Below are positions 8,033 to 16,572 of a DNA stretch of 41,084 nucleotides, piece by piece. The position numbers were made by a program, and so were the translations under genes. This DNA comes from Prevotella sp. (GTDB lineage: Bacteria; Bacteroidota; Bacteroidia; Bacteroidales; Bacteroidaceae), in NCBI GenBank assembly GCA_017428805.1, contig JAFRQC010000038.1, positions 1 to 41,084 of the forward strand, written 5' to 3'. Positions within the stretch are counted from its first letter, which is position 1, and every line of letters begins with the position of its first letter. The notes below the pieces were generated by a model. The model did no database searches. It had not been told where the DNA came from and saw nothing but the letters and a program-made list of their open reading frames with translations.

Positions 8033-8500
8033 TCACTTTACCTCGTAAAGGACTGAGAGCGTGGGCTTGTAGGTGTTTTCGAGGGTGAGGGTGATGAAGC
8101 CGCCGTCAGACTCAAACTTTGCAATTTTGTGGTCGTCGCCGTGTTTGGGCATGTTAGGCCAAGTGCCTAACTCTTTCTCAAAGTTGTCGCGCAGCTGTTG
8201 CCAAGTGCGGCGGGTGCTGTCGTTGGTAGAGAGGGTGTAGTTTTCTTGCAGAGCCTGGAGCTTTCCGTTCTGCTGGGCGAGCATCAGGCGGTAGTGGTCG
8301 CCTGTGCGGGCCATCACCACACGGGTAAAGGCAGAATCGGTCTTGGCAGAGTCAACGGTATAGCCGCGGTTCACCAATGAATCGCAAAAAGTCTGGAAGG
8401 GCAGGGCCATTGAGAGACCACGATACGAAAATTCTTTCTTCTCACTGTTGCAGGCGCAGAATGCCACGATTGCCACAAGGGCTACAAAGATCTTTTTCAT
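8033..8500 (-). CDS. Hypothetical lipoprotein
   Basis: A 155-residue protein with a lipoprotein signal: MKK, a hydrophobic run, then FCACNSEKK, with Cys17 as the likely lipidated residue (Cys15 is an alternative). The mature part alternates strands and polar loops, including KKEFSYRGLSMALPFQTFC and a C-terminal stretch about gradual sequence change in FESDGGFITLTLENTYKP; I do not recognise the family. The start at 8500 is chosen because it begins a proper signal peptide; the longer frame to 8542 would overlap the promoter. The gene is monocistronic, on the opposite strand to cdsA and divergent from the TonB receptor gene. It is probably anchored in the periplasm or outer membrane; its function is unknown. 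Confidence 0.85.
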   Translation of the reverse strand: MKKIFVALVAIVAFCACNSEKKEFSYRGLSMALPFQTFCDSLVNRGYTVDSAKTDSAFTRVVMARTGDHYRLMLAQQNGKLQALQENYTLSTNDSTRRTWQQLRDNFEKELGTWPNMPKHGDDHKIAKFESDGGFITLTLENTYKPTLSVLYEVK

Positions 8501-8539
8501 TTGCAATTTACTAATGGATGGTTTACTATTTATCGGGGG

Positions 8540-8547
8540 CAAAGTTA
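8540..8547 (-). promoter_or_regulatory. -7 promoter element for the lipoprotein gene
   Basis: Minus strand TAACTTTG, 39 bases upstream of the ATG at 8500, matches TAnnTTTG. Confidence 0.6.
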
Positions 8548-8630
8548 CAACTTTTTCCGTAAAGAAAAGACAAAAATACTGATTTTTACTACAACTTGGT
8601 CAATGAAGACCACATAATAATATAAAATAG

Positions 8631-8657
8631 TTGTCTAAGTTGTCTGAGTTGTCGTAA
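8631..8657 (+). repeat. Three tandem 9-bp TTGTC repeats upstream of the TonB receptor
   Basis: TTGTC followed by TAAG, TGAG and GTAA starts at 8631, 8640 and 8649. The array covers the likely -33 region of the promoter at 8666-8673, so it could be an operator or simply offer alternative -33 TTG elements. Confidence 0.45.
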
Positions 8658-8665
8658 ATAAATCG

Positions 8666-8673
8666 TACCTTTG
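8666..8673 (+). promoter_or_regulatory. -7 promoter element abutting the TonB receptor start
   Basis: TACCTTTG ends five bases (CACCC) before the ATG at 8679. With the usual distance from this element to the transcription start, the mRNA would begin at or next to the start codon. Confidence 0.75.
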
Positions 8674-8678
8674 CACCC

Positions 8679-10736
8679 ATGATTGGACTTAGTATCCTTC
8701 TTACAACGTTTTTATTCCAGCCTTTGGCAGAGGAAGACACCATTCGCACGGAGCGGTTGGAAGAGGTAGTTGTGACCTCCAATTCTGCCCGCCAGCGTAT
8801 TCAGAATGTGCAGACAGGTGCTGAAGTGTTGCAGTTGGAAGACCTGACATCGGCTCCACAGTTGTTTGGCGAGGCTGATCTCATGCGCTCCATCCAACTG
8901 TTGCCTGGCGTGAAAGCGGAGAGCGATGCCTCGAGCAGCTTCCAGGTGCGTGGTGGTACTTCGGCACAGAATCAGGTACTTTTCGATCTGGCTCCCGTCT
9001 ATAACTCTGGCCATCTGGCAGGACTGTTCTCTGCCTTCAATGACGATGCGCTGGCCTCAGCCACCCTCTATAAAGGTCTGCTGCCTGCCCAGTATGGAGG
9101 AGCCTCATCGGCAGTACTCGACATCACCGGCAAGACAGGCAACAAGCACGACTGGCACGGTAGCGCCAGTATAGGCATCCTGTCTGCCAAAGGCACCATC
9201 GAAGGACCTATTGCGAAGGATAAGGCCTCGCTGTTAGTGACGGCCCGTCGTACGTATATGGATCTTTTCCTGAAAGCCTCGAAAGATTTCAGGGACAACA
9301 CCCTCTACTTCTATGATGTCAACGCGAAACTCGACTGGATGCTCAACCCGCAAAACCAGCTGTTCTTTACCTTCTTCACCAGCTACGACTGTACGGCTGT
9401 GGAAAAGATGGCAGACATCCGCTGGAGCAATATGACATTCAACTTGAAATGGCTGCACCACTTCAAGGGAGACTCATACGCCCAGACGACCGCCTACTAC
9501 AGCAACTATCTGACGGACAACGGCGTGGACTTCCTGCGGATGAACCTCTGGTACAAAGGTCATATCCGTCAGGCCAGCCTGCGACAGGACTTCCATATCG
9601 TCTTGGGCAAGCATCAGTTGAAGGCCGGATTGCAGACATCACTTTACAATGTGAAGTCGGCAGAGTGGCAGGTGCTGACCAAATACGACAAGGAAGAGCG
9701 CCGAGCTTGGGAGAATACGGGTTGGGTCAATGGTACGTTCAATCTGCGCCCAGACCTGCAGGCCTCGATTGGATTGAGACTTAATACCTTCTCGCCCCTT
9801 GGCGGCTCGCTCTATTACGACATTGAGGACAACGGTGAGATTGGCTGGTATTACAACTACGGCAAGAACGAAATCGTGAAAACCCACCTGACACTGGAGC
9901 CTCGTGCCAGCATCAGTTGGCAGCCTACGTCGCAGACCAGCGTCAAACTGGGCTATGCCCGGACCTCGCAAAATCTGCACGCCCTCAGGAATCAGAGCAC
10001 GTCGACACCCTTCGACCGTTATACCATCAGCAGCAATATCGTGGAGCCGGAGATAGCAGATCAGTGGAGTGGCGGATTCTATATGATGACGCCTGAGCAG
10101 GACTATGACTTCAGTGTGGAGGGCTATTATAGGAAGATACAGAATGTACTCGACTATCGTGACGGCAAATCGTTCAGCAGCGAGATAGAGATAGAGCGTC
10201 TGACGCTGGCTGGCGACGGCAAGAGCTACGGTGTGGAACTCTGTGCCCGTAAGAATAGCGGCAGGCTGACGGGTTGGTTCGCCTATACCCTCTCGTGGTC
10301 GAAGACCCGTATCGACGGCATCAATGGCGGACAATGGTACGACGCCAACAACGACCGTCGTCACGATATCAATATCGTGGGTATGTTCCGACTGAACAAT
10401 CGCTGGACCTTCAATGCCGCCTGGGTGTTCAACAGCGGGCAGGCCTTCACGGCTCCCAGCGGTAAGTATCAGATCATCGACAACTGGATCTACTATTATG
10501 CTGAGCGCAATGGCTATCGGGCACCAGACTATCATCGTCTGGACGTGAGTGCCGTGTGGTCCAAGAAGTATCGCAAGATAACCAAACAATGGGTGTTCGG
10601 CATCTATAATATATATAATAGGTATAACCCCTATTTGATCAATTTTGAGGATAGTGCTGACGGAGCCCGTACCAAAGCCATGCAGTATTCGCTGTTCGGC
10701 ATCGTACCGTCGGTAGCGTTTAATATTCAATTCTAA
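8679..10736 (+). CDS. TonB-dependent receptor (plug and barrel, DUF4249 partner)
   Basis: A 685-residue outer-membrane receptor. After a short signal peptide (about 16 residues), a TonB-box-like EEVVVTS begins near residue 28. The plug domain follows, with LLPGVKAESDASSSFQVRGG and a YGGASSAVLDI segment that is typical of plugs, then a long series of amphipathic strands to a terminal aromatic residue (FNIQF). It lacks the N-terminal carboxypeptidase-regulatory-like domain usual in Bacteroidota receptors. It has no SusD partner; the next gene, two bases on, is a DUF4249 lipoprotein, a known Bacteroidota pairing of undefined substrate. Active TonB-driven uptake is inferred from the family. The promoter is only five bases from the start codon. 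Confidence 0.92.
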   Translation: MIGLSILLTTFLFQPLAEEDTIRTERLEEVVVTSNSARQRIQNVQTGAEVLQLEDLTSAPQLFGEADLMRSIQLLPGVKAESDASSSFQVRGGTSAQNQVLFDLAPVYNSGHLAGLFSAFNDDALASATLYKGLLPAQYGGASSAVLDITGKTGNKHDWHGSASIGILSAKGTIEGPIAKDKASLLVTARRTYMDLFLKASKDFRDNTLYFYDVNAKLDWMLNPQNQLFFTFFTSYDCTAVEKMADIRWSNMTFNLKWLHHFKGDSYAQTTAYYSNYLTDNGVDFLRMNLWYKGHIRQASLRQDFHIVLGKHQLKAGLQTSLYNVKSAEWQVLTKYDKEERRAWENTGWVNGTFNLRPDLQASIGLRLNTFSPLGGSLYYDIEDNGEIGWYYNYGKNEIVKTHLTLEPRASISWQPTSQTSVKLGYARTSQNLHALRNQSTSTPFDRYTISSNIVEPEIADQWSGGFYMMTPEQDYDFSVEGYYRKIQNVLDYRDGKSFSSEIEIERLTLAGDGKSYGVELCARKNSGRLTGWFAYTLSWSKTRIDGINGGQWYDANNDRRHDINIVGMFRLNNRWTFNAAWVFNSGQAFTAPSGKYQIIDNWIYYYAERNGYRAPDYHRLDVSAVWSKKYRKITKQWVFGIYNIYNRYNPYLINFEDSADGARTKAMQYSLFGIVPSVAFNIQF

Positions 10737-10738
10737 AG

Positions 10739-11536
10739 ATGAAGAAGATAGGGTTATTAGGGATATTAGGACTGTTAGGGTTAGTTGGCTGCGAGAAGGA
10801 AATCGACGTCGACTATCGCAGCGTGGAACCTATCTACGTGGTGGAGGCTTCCGTTTCCAATGACGGGATGACGGCCCGTGTCAGCCTGACGCAGGATATG
10901 GATGACAACCATACAACGAGCGATATAACAGATGCCAACATCATCGTGACTGGCAGCGACGGCAGCGAGACCAGACTTGTCCATAAGAAGAACGGCAACT
11001 ATCAGGCGACGGCGAAAGGCCAGGTGGGTGTGACCTATCAGATAGATGTGGAGGTAGACGGTCATCACTTTACCTCGACCTCGACGATGCAGCGTATGCC
11101 GAAGATCAACAAGTTCCACTTCATCTGGAAGAAGATTATGGGCGAACGGTTCCTTGTGGGAGAACTGTTGTTCCAGGATATCCCCAACGAGGATAATTGG
11201 TATTTCTCACATATCTATCGCAACAAGCTTGGTTTCCGTTGGGCCGTGAAGCGCGACGATCAGAATCCGAACAAGGAACTGCAGCAACTGTACTCCATCG
11301 CCAGAGAAGGCAGCAATGACAAGGATTTATTGAGAGAGGGAGACCAATTGCGGCTAGAACTGCGTGCCATCGACCAACGGGCATACGACTATCTGTACTC
11401 TATGCAGATTATGGACAATACCAATACCAATCCTATCCAGAACTTTACAGGCGGATGTCTGGGCTATTTTTCAGCTTATAGTCAGGTGACCATCAACTAT
11501 GTCTACCACGAGGCAGACGTAGATGAAGAGGAATAA
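10739..11536 (+). CDS. DUF4249-family lipoprotein
   Basis: A 265-residue lipoprotein: MKKIGLLGILGLLGLVGC puts the lipidated cysteine at residue 18. The mature protein begins with an Ig-like beta domain (ANIIVTGSDGSET, then YQIDVEV), the pattern of DUF4249 proteins, which are encoded with TonB-dependent receptors in Bacteroidota. It follows the receptor stop by two bases, so the two form an operon. It is probably an outer-membrane accessory of that receptor, in the place a SusD would take in a glycan system, but the ligand is unknown. The C-terminus is acidic (ADVDEEE). The family call rests on pattern and context. Confidence 0.85.
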   Translation: MKKIGLLGILGLLGLVGCEKEIDVDYRSVEPIYVVEASVSNDGMTARVSLTQDMDDNHTTSDITDANIIVTGSDGSETRLVHKKNGNYQATAKGQVGVTYQIDVEVDGHHFTSTSTMQRMPKINKFHFIWKKIMGERFLVGELLFQDIPNEDNWYFSHIYRNKLGFRWAVKRDDQNPNKELQQLYSIAREGSNDKDLLREGDQLRLELRAIDQRAYDYLYSMQIMDNTNTNPIQNFTGGCLGYFSAYSQVTINYVYHEADVDEEE

Positions 11537-11552
11537 GTTTATAGCTTACAGT

Positions 11553-11999
11553 TTATAGCTTGCGGACGATGAAGGTAACGGTGACGTTATATTCTTCGTT
11601 TTCGTATCGTAGCTGGAGGGTGTCGTCAGTAAAGTAAACCACTTGTGCCAGCATTTTCCCTTCGCCATTAGGCTCCAGTCTCATATTGTGATTGTCACAC
11701 TGGTACTTTCCTTCGAAAATTACGCTACCGTAAGTGTCGTAGGCGATGAAAGTTCCTTCACGCACCATTCCGTTGTAACTGCCGTCATCATTGAACACAA
11801 ACTGATCGTAGGCAAAGTTTTCGGGCCTCAGATCCGTATCGCCTTCAATCACCACATCGCCTTCACCCCAGCCACGCTGCCAAGTGCCAACGATGACTTC
11901 ACCAAGCCGTCGGCCGTCATCATCGCCACCACCGCAGGCGAATACAAATAAAAGGGCAGCCAGACAGGCTGCCCTGTATAATGATTTCTTACTTAACAT
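11553..11999 (-). CDS. Hypothetical lipoprotein, lipocalin-like fold possible
   Basis: A 148-residue lipoprotein. [22 protein letters not shown] gives a lipobox with Cys22, followed by GGGDDD, an acidic linker often seen after the cysteine in exported Bacteroidota lipoproteins. The rest (IVGTWQRGW, then [22 protein letters not shown] and [20 protein letters not shown]) looks like a small beta barrel of the lipocalin-like type, but no family is certain. The ATG at 11999 overlaps the last 11 bases of asd, so translation may be coupled to it; a TTG at 12005 is possible but less likely. A terminator-shaped hairpin lies inside its signal-peptide codons (11954-11974). Confidence 0.82.
   Translation of the reverse strand: MLSKKSLYRAACLAALLFVFACGGGDDDGRRLGEVIVGTWQRGWGEGDVVIEGDTDLRPENFAYDQFVFNDDGSYNGMVREGTFIAYDTYGSVIFEGKYQCDNHNMRLEPNGEGKMLAQVVYFTDDTLQLRYENEEYNVTVTFIVRKL
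11945..11974 (-). terminator. Terminator-like hairpin within the lipoprotein signal-peptide coding region
   Basis: On the minus strand the 8-bp stem GGGCAGCC/GGCTGCCC (11967-11974 with 11954-11961) has a five-base loop, and TTTTATTTG follows at 11945-11953. It is downstream of asd and 25 bases inside the next gene. It could end most asd transcripts and make lipoprotein expression conditional. Confidence 0.6.
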
Positions 12000-13002
12000 T
12001 ACCAACTTTTACCAGATACTCAGCTATCTGCACAGCATTCAGGGCTGCACCCTTACGGATCTGATCACCAGAGAGCCAGAAGGTCAGACCGCAGTCGTCG
12101 GTAAGATCCTTGCGGATACGGCCTACGTAGACATCATCCTTGCCGGCAGTCTCCAGCGGCATAGGATAGGTCAGCGTGGTAGGATCGTCTTTCAACGTAC
12201 AACCAGGAGCAGCGGCAATCGCCTTCTGAGCCTCTTCGACGCTGATGGGTTTTTCCGTCTCAATCCAAACGGACTCAGAGTGGGAGCGCAGAGAGCTGAC
12301 ACGAACACACATAGCCGAGCACTTGGCATCGGTATGCATAATCTTGCGGGTCTCGTTGTACATCTTCATCTCCTCCTTCGTGTAGCCATTGGGCTGGAAG
12401 ACATCGATCTGGGGAATCACATTGTAAGCCAGCTGGTGGGCGAACTTCTTGACGGTCTTCACCTCGCCTTCCTCCACCATCTCCTTGTACTGCTGCTGGA
12501 GTTCAGCCATAGCGGCAGCACCTGCTCCGGAGGCACTCTGATAGGATGCCACGTGGATGCGCTTGATGTGAGAGATGTTCTCCAGCGGCTGGAGTACGAC
12601 CACCATCATAATCGTCGTGCAGTTCGGGTTGGCGATGATGCCACGAGGACGGTTCAGGGCGTCCTCAGCATTGCACTCAGGCACTACGAGGGGTACATCG
12701 TCGTCCATACGGAAAGCACTGGAGTTGTCGATCATTACGGCACCATACTTCGTGATGGTCTCGGCAAACTCCTTCGACGTGCCTGCACCTGCCGAAGTAA
12801 AGGCGATGTCAACATCCTTGAAGTCATCGTTATGCTGAAGCAACTTCACCTCAATCTCTTTTCCCTTGAAGGTATATTTCCTGCCTGCGCTGCGCTCTGA
12901 GCCAAACAGCACCAGTTCATCCATCGGGAAATTCCTCTCGTCAAGAATCCGCAGGAACTCCTGTCCCACGGCTCCACTTGCACCTACAATTGCTACTTTC
13001 AT
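11989..13002 (-). CDS. asd: Aspartate-semialdehyde dehydrogenase
   Basis: A 337-residue cytosolic enzyme that reduces aspartyl phosphate to aspartate semialdehyde with NADPH, a branch point to lysine/diaminopimelate, methionine and threonine. The N-terminal nucleotide-binding GASGAVGQ is at residues 7-14. The catalytic cysteine is Cys128 in NPNCTT, and the RSHSES segment further on holds the catalytic histidine. The start at 13002 begins [10 protein letters not shown], just after an AAAGGTAAG purine tract that could serve as a ribosome-binding site. The longer frame from 13041 would overlap the promoter at 13039-13046. It is divergent from the antiporter gene and overlaps a lipoprotein gene downstream by 11 bases. 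Confidence 0.96.
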   Translation of the reverse strand: MKVAIVGASGAVGQEFLRILDERNFPMDELVLFGSERSAGRKYTFKGKEIEVKLLQHNDDFKDVDIAFTSAGAGTSKEFAETITKYGAVMIDNSSAFRMDDDVPLVVPECNAEDALNRPRGIIANPNCTTIMMVVVLQPLENISHIKRIHVASYQSASGAGAAAMAELQQQYKEMVEEGEVKTVKKFAHQLAYNVIPQIDVFQPNGYTKEEMKMYNETRKIMHTDAKCSAMCVRVSSLRSHSESVWIETEKPISVEEAQKAIAAAPGCTLKDDPTTLTYPMPLETAGKDDVYVGRIRKDLTDDCGLTFWLSGDQIRKGAALNAVQIAEYLVKVGNVK

Positions 13003-13038
13003 CTTACCTTTTTTCTTTAAATGGTTACAATTTGGCTG

Positions 13039-13046
13039 CAAAATTA
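13039..13046 (-). promoter_or_regulatory. -7 promoter element for asd
   Basis: Minus strand TAATTTTG followed by CAGCC matches TAnnTTTG, 36 bases upstream of the ATG at 13002. A TCTGTG direct repeat (13061-13076) lies just upstream, between the two divergent promoters. Confidence 0.6.
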
Positions 13047-13088
13047 CAAAAATTCTTTTAATCTGTGAAATCTGTGGCTAAAAAATCG

Positions 13089-13096
13089 TACCTTTG
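13089..13096 (+). promoter_or_regulatory. -7 promoter element for the antiporter gene
   Basis: TACCTTTG ends eight bases before the ATG at 13105, leaving little or no leader. Confidence 0.75.
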
Positions 13097-13104
13097 CACA
13101 CAGA

Positions 13105-15225
13105 ATGACATTATTGACGTCATATTTGCCAATCACAGACCCCACGTTGATCTTCTTTGTGGTGTTGTTGATCATCCTCGTTGCACCTATTGTGATGAGT
13201 AAACTGCGTATTCCTCATATCATCGGTATGGTGCTGGCGGGTGTGATGATCGGGCAGTATGGTTTCAACATCCTGGTGCGTGACAACTCCTTTGAACTGT
13301 TCGGTAGGGTGGGACTTTATTACATTATGTTCCTGGCCGGATTGGAAATGGATATGGAGGGCGTGAAGAAACATACCCGTTCGTTTATCATCTTTGGCCT
13401 GCTTACCTGCTTTGTGCCTTTGATTCTGACTTATGTGATGGCGATGGCTGTGCTTGGGTACTCTTCGACGGCCTCGTTCCTCTTAGGCTGTATCATGGCA
13501 TCGAACACGCTGATAGCCTATCCTATCATCGGACGTTACGGTCTGCAACGCCATCAGAGTGTGATGCTCAGCGTGGGCTCATCGATGATATCGTTGTTTA
13601 TGGCCCTGGTGATGCTGGCGGCCCTCTCAGGTTCCTTCGAGAGCGGTAGTGGCTGGCTGTTCTGGATCCTCTTTGTGGTTAAGTTCGCCGCCTTCTGTGC
13701 GGGCAGTATCATCCTGATACCCAAACTGACGCGCTATTTCCTCCGCCGATACAGTGATGCCGTGATGCAGTACATCTTCGTATTGGGCATTATGTTCCTC
13801 AGTGCGGCCCTTACCTCGCTCATCGGTATTGAGGGAATCTTCGGCGCGTTCTTCTCAGGACTGATTCTCAACAGATACATCCCACACGTATCCCCCCTGA
13901 TGAACCGCATCGAGTTTATCGGTAATGCCCTGTTCATCCCCTATTTCCTGATCGGTGTGGGTATGCTTATCAATGTGCGCACCCTCTTTACGGGTATCGA
14001 TATATTATGGATTGTCTTCCTCATTGCCTTCTTCGGCACTTTCGGAAAGGCCGCTGCCGCCTATATCTCCAGTCTACTCTTCCGTCTTCCGAAGGCCGAT
14101 GGCAATATGATGTTCGGCCTGACATCCGCCCATGCGGCAGGTGCCATCGCGATGGTGATGGTAGGAATGCGACTGGAGGTGGCTCCCGGACAGTATCTGG
14201 TGAACGATGATATGCTCAACGGTGTGGTGATCATGATTCTTGTTACTTGTATCATCAGCACCCTGATGACAGAGCATGCTGCCCAACAGATTATCCTGCA
14301 AGAGAAGCGGCATCCCCATATCGACAGTCCTCAGACCAACGATGAGAAGATTCTGCTCTGCGTGAAATATCCGGAGATCGCTCCGCATCTTCTCTACCTC
14401 TCCATTCTGATGCGTGACCAGCGGCTGAACCGTGAACTGGTGGCGCTGAACGTGGTCTATGATGACCAGAACAGTAATACTGCCAGACAACAGGGATTGC
14501 AGTTGCTTGAACGGTTACAGCAGACCGCCAGTGCTTCCGATGTCAAGGTACAGACACAGGTGCGCCTCGCCACGAATATTGCCAACGGCATCAAGCATGC
14601 CTTCCGGGAGTTTGCCTGTTCGGAGATTATTATGGGTATGCACGTTCATACCGATATCAACCCCCGCTTCTGGGGAGAATTCATTCAGAGTCTCTACAAC
14701 GGTCTGAACCGTCAGATTATCCTTACCCGTTTCGTACAACCGATGTCTACCTTGCGCCGTATCCAAGTAGTGGTGCCTTCCAGGGCGGAGTTTGAGCCAG
14801 GCTTCCATCGTTGGCTGGAGCGTCTGAGCAGACTGGCAGGACAGTTGGATTGTCGCATCCAGTTTCACGGACGTAATGAGTCGTTGGTGCTGATTGCGGA
14901 ATACATCAACAACCGTCATCCGAATGTCAGGGCTGAATATACCTCGATGGAGCATTGGAATGAGTTGCCGCGATTGGCTGCAGGCATCTCAGAAGACCAT
15001 TTGTTCGTGGTGGTGACGGCCCGTAAGGGAACCATCTCATACAAAAACGCCTTGGAACGCTTGCCAGATGAACTGCAGAAGCATTTTTCGGGCAAGAACC
15101 TTATGATTATCTTCCCAGACCAGTTCGGTAACACGAAGGATGAGCGCATGAGTTTCACGGAAGCACAACATCACGAGGAGCATAGTATCTATGACACCAT
15201 ATCCAAGTGGATACATAAATCGTAA
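13105..15225 (+). CDS. Monovalent cation:proton antiporter (CPA2/Kef-NapA type) with C-terminal cytosolic domain
   Basis: A 706-residue inner-membrane transporter. Residues 1 to about 395 form some 12 hydrophobic helices, with family-like segments RIPHIIGMVLAGVMIGQYG, GLYYIMFLAGLEMD and IEGIFGAFFSGLILNR. The remaining 300 residues are soluble and contain a region resembling a universal-stress-protein fold (KILLCVKYPEIAPHLLYLS to about 540, and a second similar half). K+ or Na+ exchange for protons follows from the family; the ion is not readable. It is the first gene of a plus-strand run with lolD 24 bases downstream. The promoter is close to the start. Confidence 0.92.
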   Translation: MTLLTSYLPITDPTLIFFVVLLIILVAPIVMSKLRIPHIIGMVLAGVMIGQYGFNILVRDNSFELFGRVGLYYIMFLAGLEMDMEGVKKHTRSFIIFGLLTCFVPLILTYVMAMAVLGYSSTASFLLGCIMASNTLIAYPIIGRYGLQRHQSVMLSVGSSMISLFMALVMLAALSGSFESGSGWLFWILFVVKFAAFCAGSIILIPKLTRYFLRRYSDAVMQYIFVLGIMFLSAALTSLIGIEGIFGAFFSGLILNRYIPHVSPLMNRIEFIGNALFIPYFLIGVGMLINVRTLFTGIDILWIVFLIAFFGTFGKAAAAYISSLLFRLPKADGNMMFGLTSAHAAGAIAMVMVGMRLEVAPGQYLVNDDMLNGVVIMILVTCIISTLMTEHAAQQIILQEKRHPHIDSPQTNDEKILLCVKYPEIAPHLLYLSILMRDQRLNRELVALNVVYDDQNSNTARQQGLQLLERLQQTASASDVKVQTQVRLATNIANGIKHAFREFACSEIIMGMHVHTDINPRFWGEFIQSLYNGLNRQIILTRFVQPMSTLRRIQVVVPSRAEFEPGFHRWLERLSRLAGQLDCRIQFHGRNESLVLIAEYINNRHPNVRAEYTSMEHWNELPRLAAGISEDHLFVVVTARKGTISYKNALERLPDELQKHFSGKNLMIIFPDQFGNTKDERMSFTEAQHHEEHSIYDTISKWIHKS

Positions 15226-15249
15226 ATCCGTAAAGTGTAAATATCCATT

Positions 15250-15969
15250 ATGATTGACATTAAGAATATCACGAAGAGCTTCGGGGCACTGCAGGTGCTA
15301 AAAGGCATAGACCTTCATATAGACAAAGGTGAGGTGGTCAGTATCGTCGGACCCAGCGGAGCCGGAAAGACTACTTTATTGCAGATTATCGGAACCTTGG
15401 ATCGTCCTGATACGGGTACGGTGCAGGTAGATGGTGTTGATGTTACTTCGCTGTCGTCGAAACGTCTTTCTGATTTCAGGAACACGCATTTGGGTTTTGT
15501 GTTCCAGTTTCATCAGTTATTGCCGGAGTTCACGGCCATAGAGAATATTATGATTCCTGCCTATATTGCGGGAAAGTCTCAGAAGACGGCCAAGGTTCGT
15601 GCAGAGGAACTGCTTCAATTTATGGGTCTGAGTAATCGCGCATCACATAAACCCAACGAACTATCTGGAGGAGAGAAACAACGCATAGCCGTAGCCCGTG
15701 CGCTGGTCAATAATCCGGCAGTAATCTTGGCCGACGAGCCTTCTGGTTCCCTTGACACACGCAACAAGGAAGACCTGCACAAGTTGTTCTTTGATCTGCG
15801 TGATCAGTTCGGACAAACGTTTGTCATCGTCACCCACGATGAATCTCTCGCTGCTATTACGGATAGAACTATTCATCTGCGTGACGGTCTTATTGAGATT
15901 CCAACCATTGAAACCCCACAAATCACGGAAGAATGCTTAAACTTGGAGACTACAATACTCTCAGAATAA
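15250..15969 (+). CDS. lolD: ABC transporter ATP-binding protein, LolD-like
   Basis: A 239-residue cytosolic ATPase of the MacB/LolD/FtsE group. Walker A GPSGAGKT is at residues 34-41, the ABC signature LSGGE at 138-142 and Walker B VILADEP at 158-164, followed by GSLDT and a switch histidine in VTHDE. LolD powers release of lipoproteins from the inner membrane with LolC/LolE; no such membrane partner is encoded nearby, so the assignment rests on sequence type. The last 12 codons overlap the next gene by 37 bases, which indicates translational coupling. FtsE or MacB-like roles are alternatives. Confidence 0.85.
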   Translation: MIDIKNITKSFGALQVLKGIDLHIDKGEVVSIVGPSGAGKTTLLQIIGTLDRPDTGTVQVDGVDVTSLSSKRLSDFRNTHLGFVFQFHQLLPEFTAIENIMIPAYIAGKSQKTAKVRAEELLQFMGLSNRASHKPNELSGGEKQRIAVARALVNNPAVILADEPSGSLDTRNKEDLHKLFFDLRDQFGQTFVIVTHDESLAAITDRTIHLRDGLIEIPTIETPQITEECLNLETTILSE

Positions 15970-16559
15970 AGAAACGTACGGATTACGGTCTGTATTTAGA
16001 CGGTGGCGACGAAGGGAATATCCTGTTACCGAATCGTTATGTCACACCCGATATGCATATTGGTGACAATCTGGAAGTGTTCATTTATCTTGACCAGGAT
16101 GAACGAACCATTGCCACTACGGAACATCCGATAGCCAAGGTGGGTGAGTTCGCTTATCTGGAGTGCGCCTGGACGAATGAATACGGTGCTTTCCTCAAAT
16201 GGGGATTGATGAAGGATATCTTTTGTCCATTCCGTGAGCAGAAGAAGCGGATGGAAATCGGAAAGACCTATTATGTCTATATCATGGAAGACGAAAAGAC
16301 CCATCGGCTGATGGCGACAGCAAAGGTCGAACGCTATCAGAAGTATGATGGTCGTCAGCGTGTGCTGGATTTCGCAGAAGTGCTGCTCCGTTATCTCTAT
16401 GAACACGACGGCAAGTGCGAGCTTGGCGACAAATCGCCTGCCGAGCAGATCTATGAGCGTTTCCAGGTTTCAAAGAAAGACTATAAAAAAGCCATCGGCG
16501 ATCTGTATCGCCGACGGCTTATCACTATCTCCGAAGAGGGTCTTCAATTAGTTTGCTAA
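15933..16559 (+). CDS. S1-like RNA-binding protein (CvfB-like)
   Basis: A 208-residue protein with tandem OB/S1-like beta modules: [20 protein letters not shown] near residue 14, and a second at [20 protein letters not shown] near residue 75. A winged-helix-like tail follows ([27 protein letters not shown]). This order matches CvfB-type proteins, which bind RNA and affect virulence or growth in Firmicutes; the present protein lacks part of the longer family. The start at 15933 lies inside lolD and overlaps it by 37 bases. No terminator is visible before the convergent SLBB gene 13 bases beyond the stop. Confidence 0.8.
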   Translation: MLKLGDYNTLRIKKRTDYGLYLDGGDEGNILLPNRYVTPDMHIGDNLEVFIYLDQDERTIATTEHPIAKVGEFAYLECAWTNEYGAFLKWGLMKDIFCPFREQKKRMEIGKTYYVYIMEDEKTHRLMATAKVERYQKYDGRQRVLDFAEVLLRYLYEHDGKCELGDKSPAEQIYERFQVSKKDYKKAIGDLYRRRLITISEEGLQLVC

Positions 16560-16572
16560 CAGCTCCAAATCT

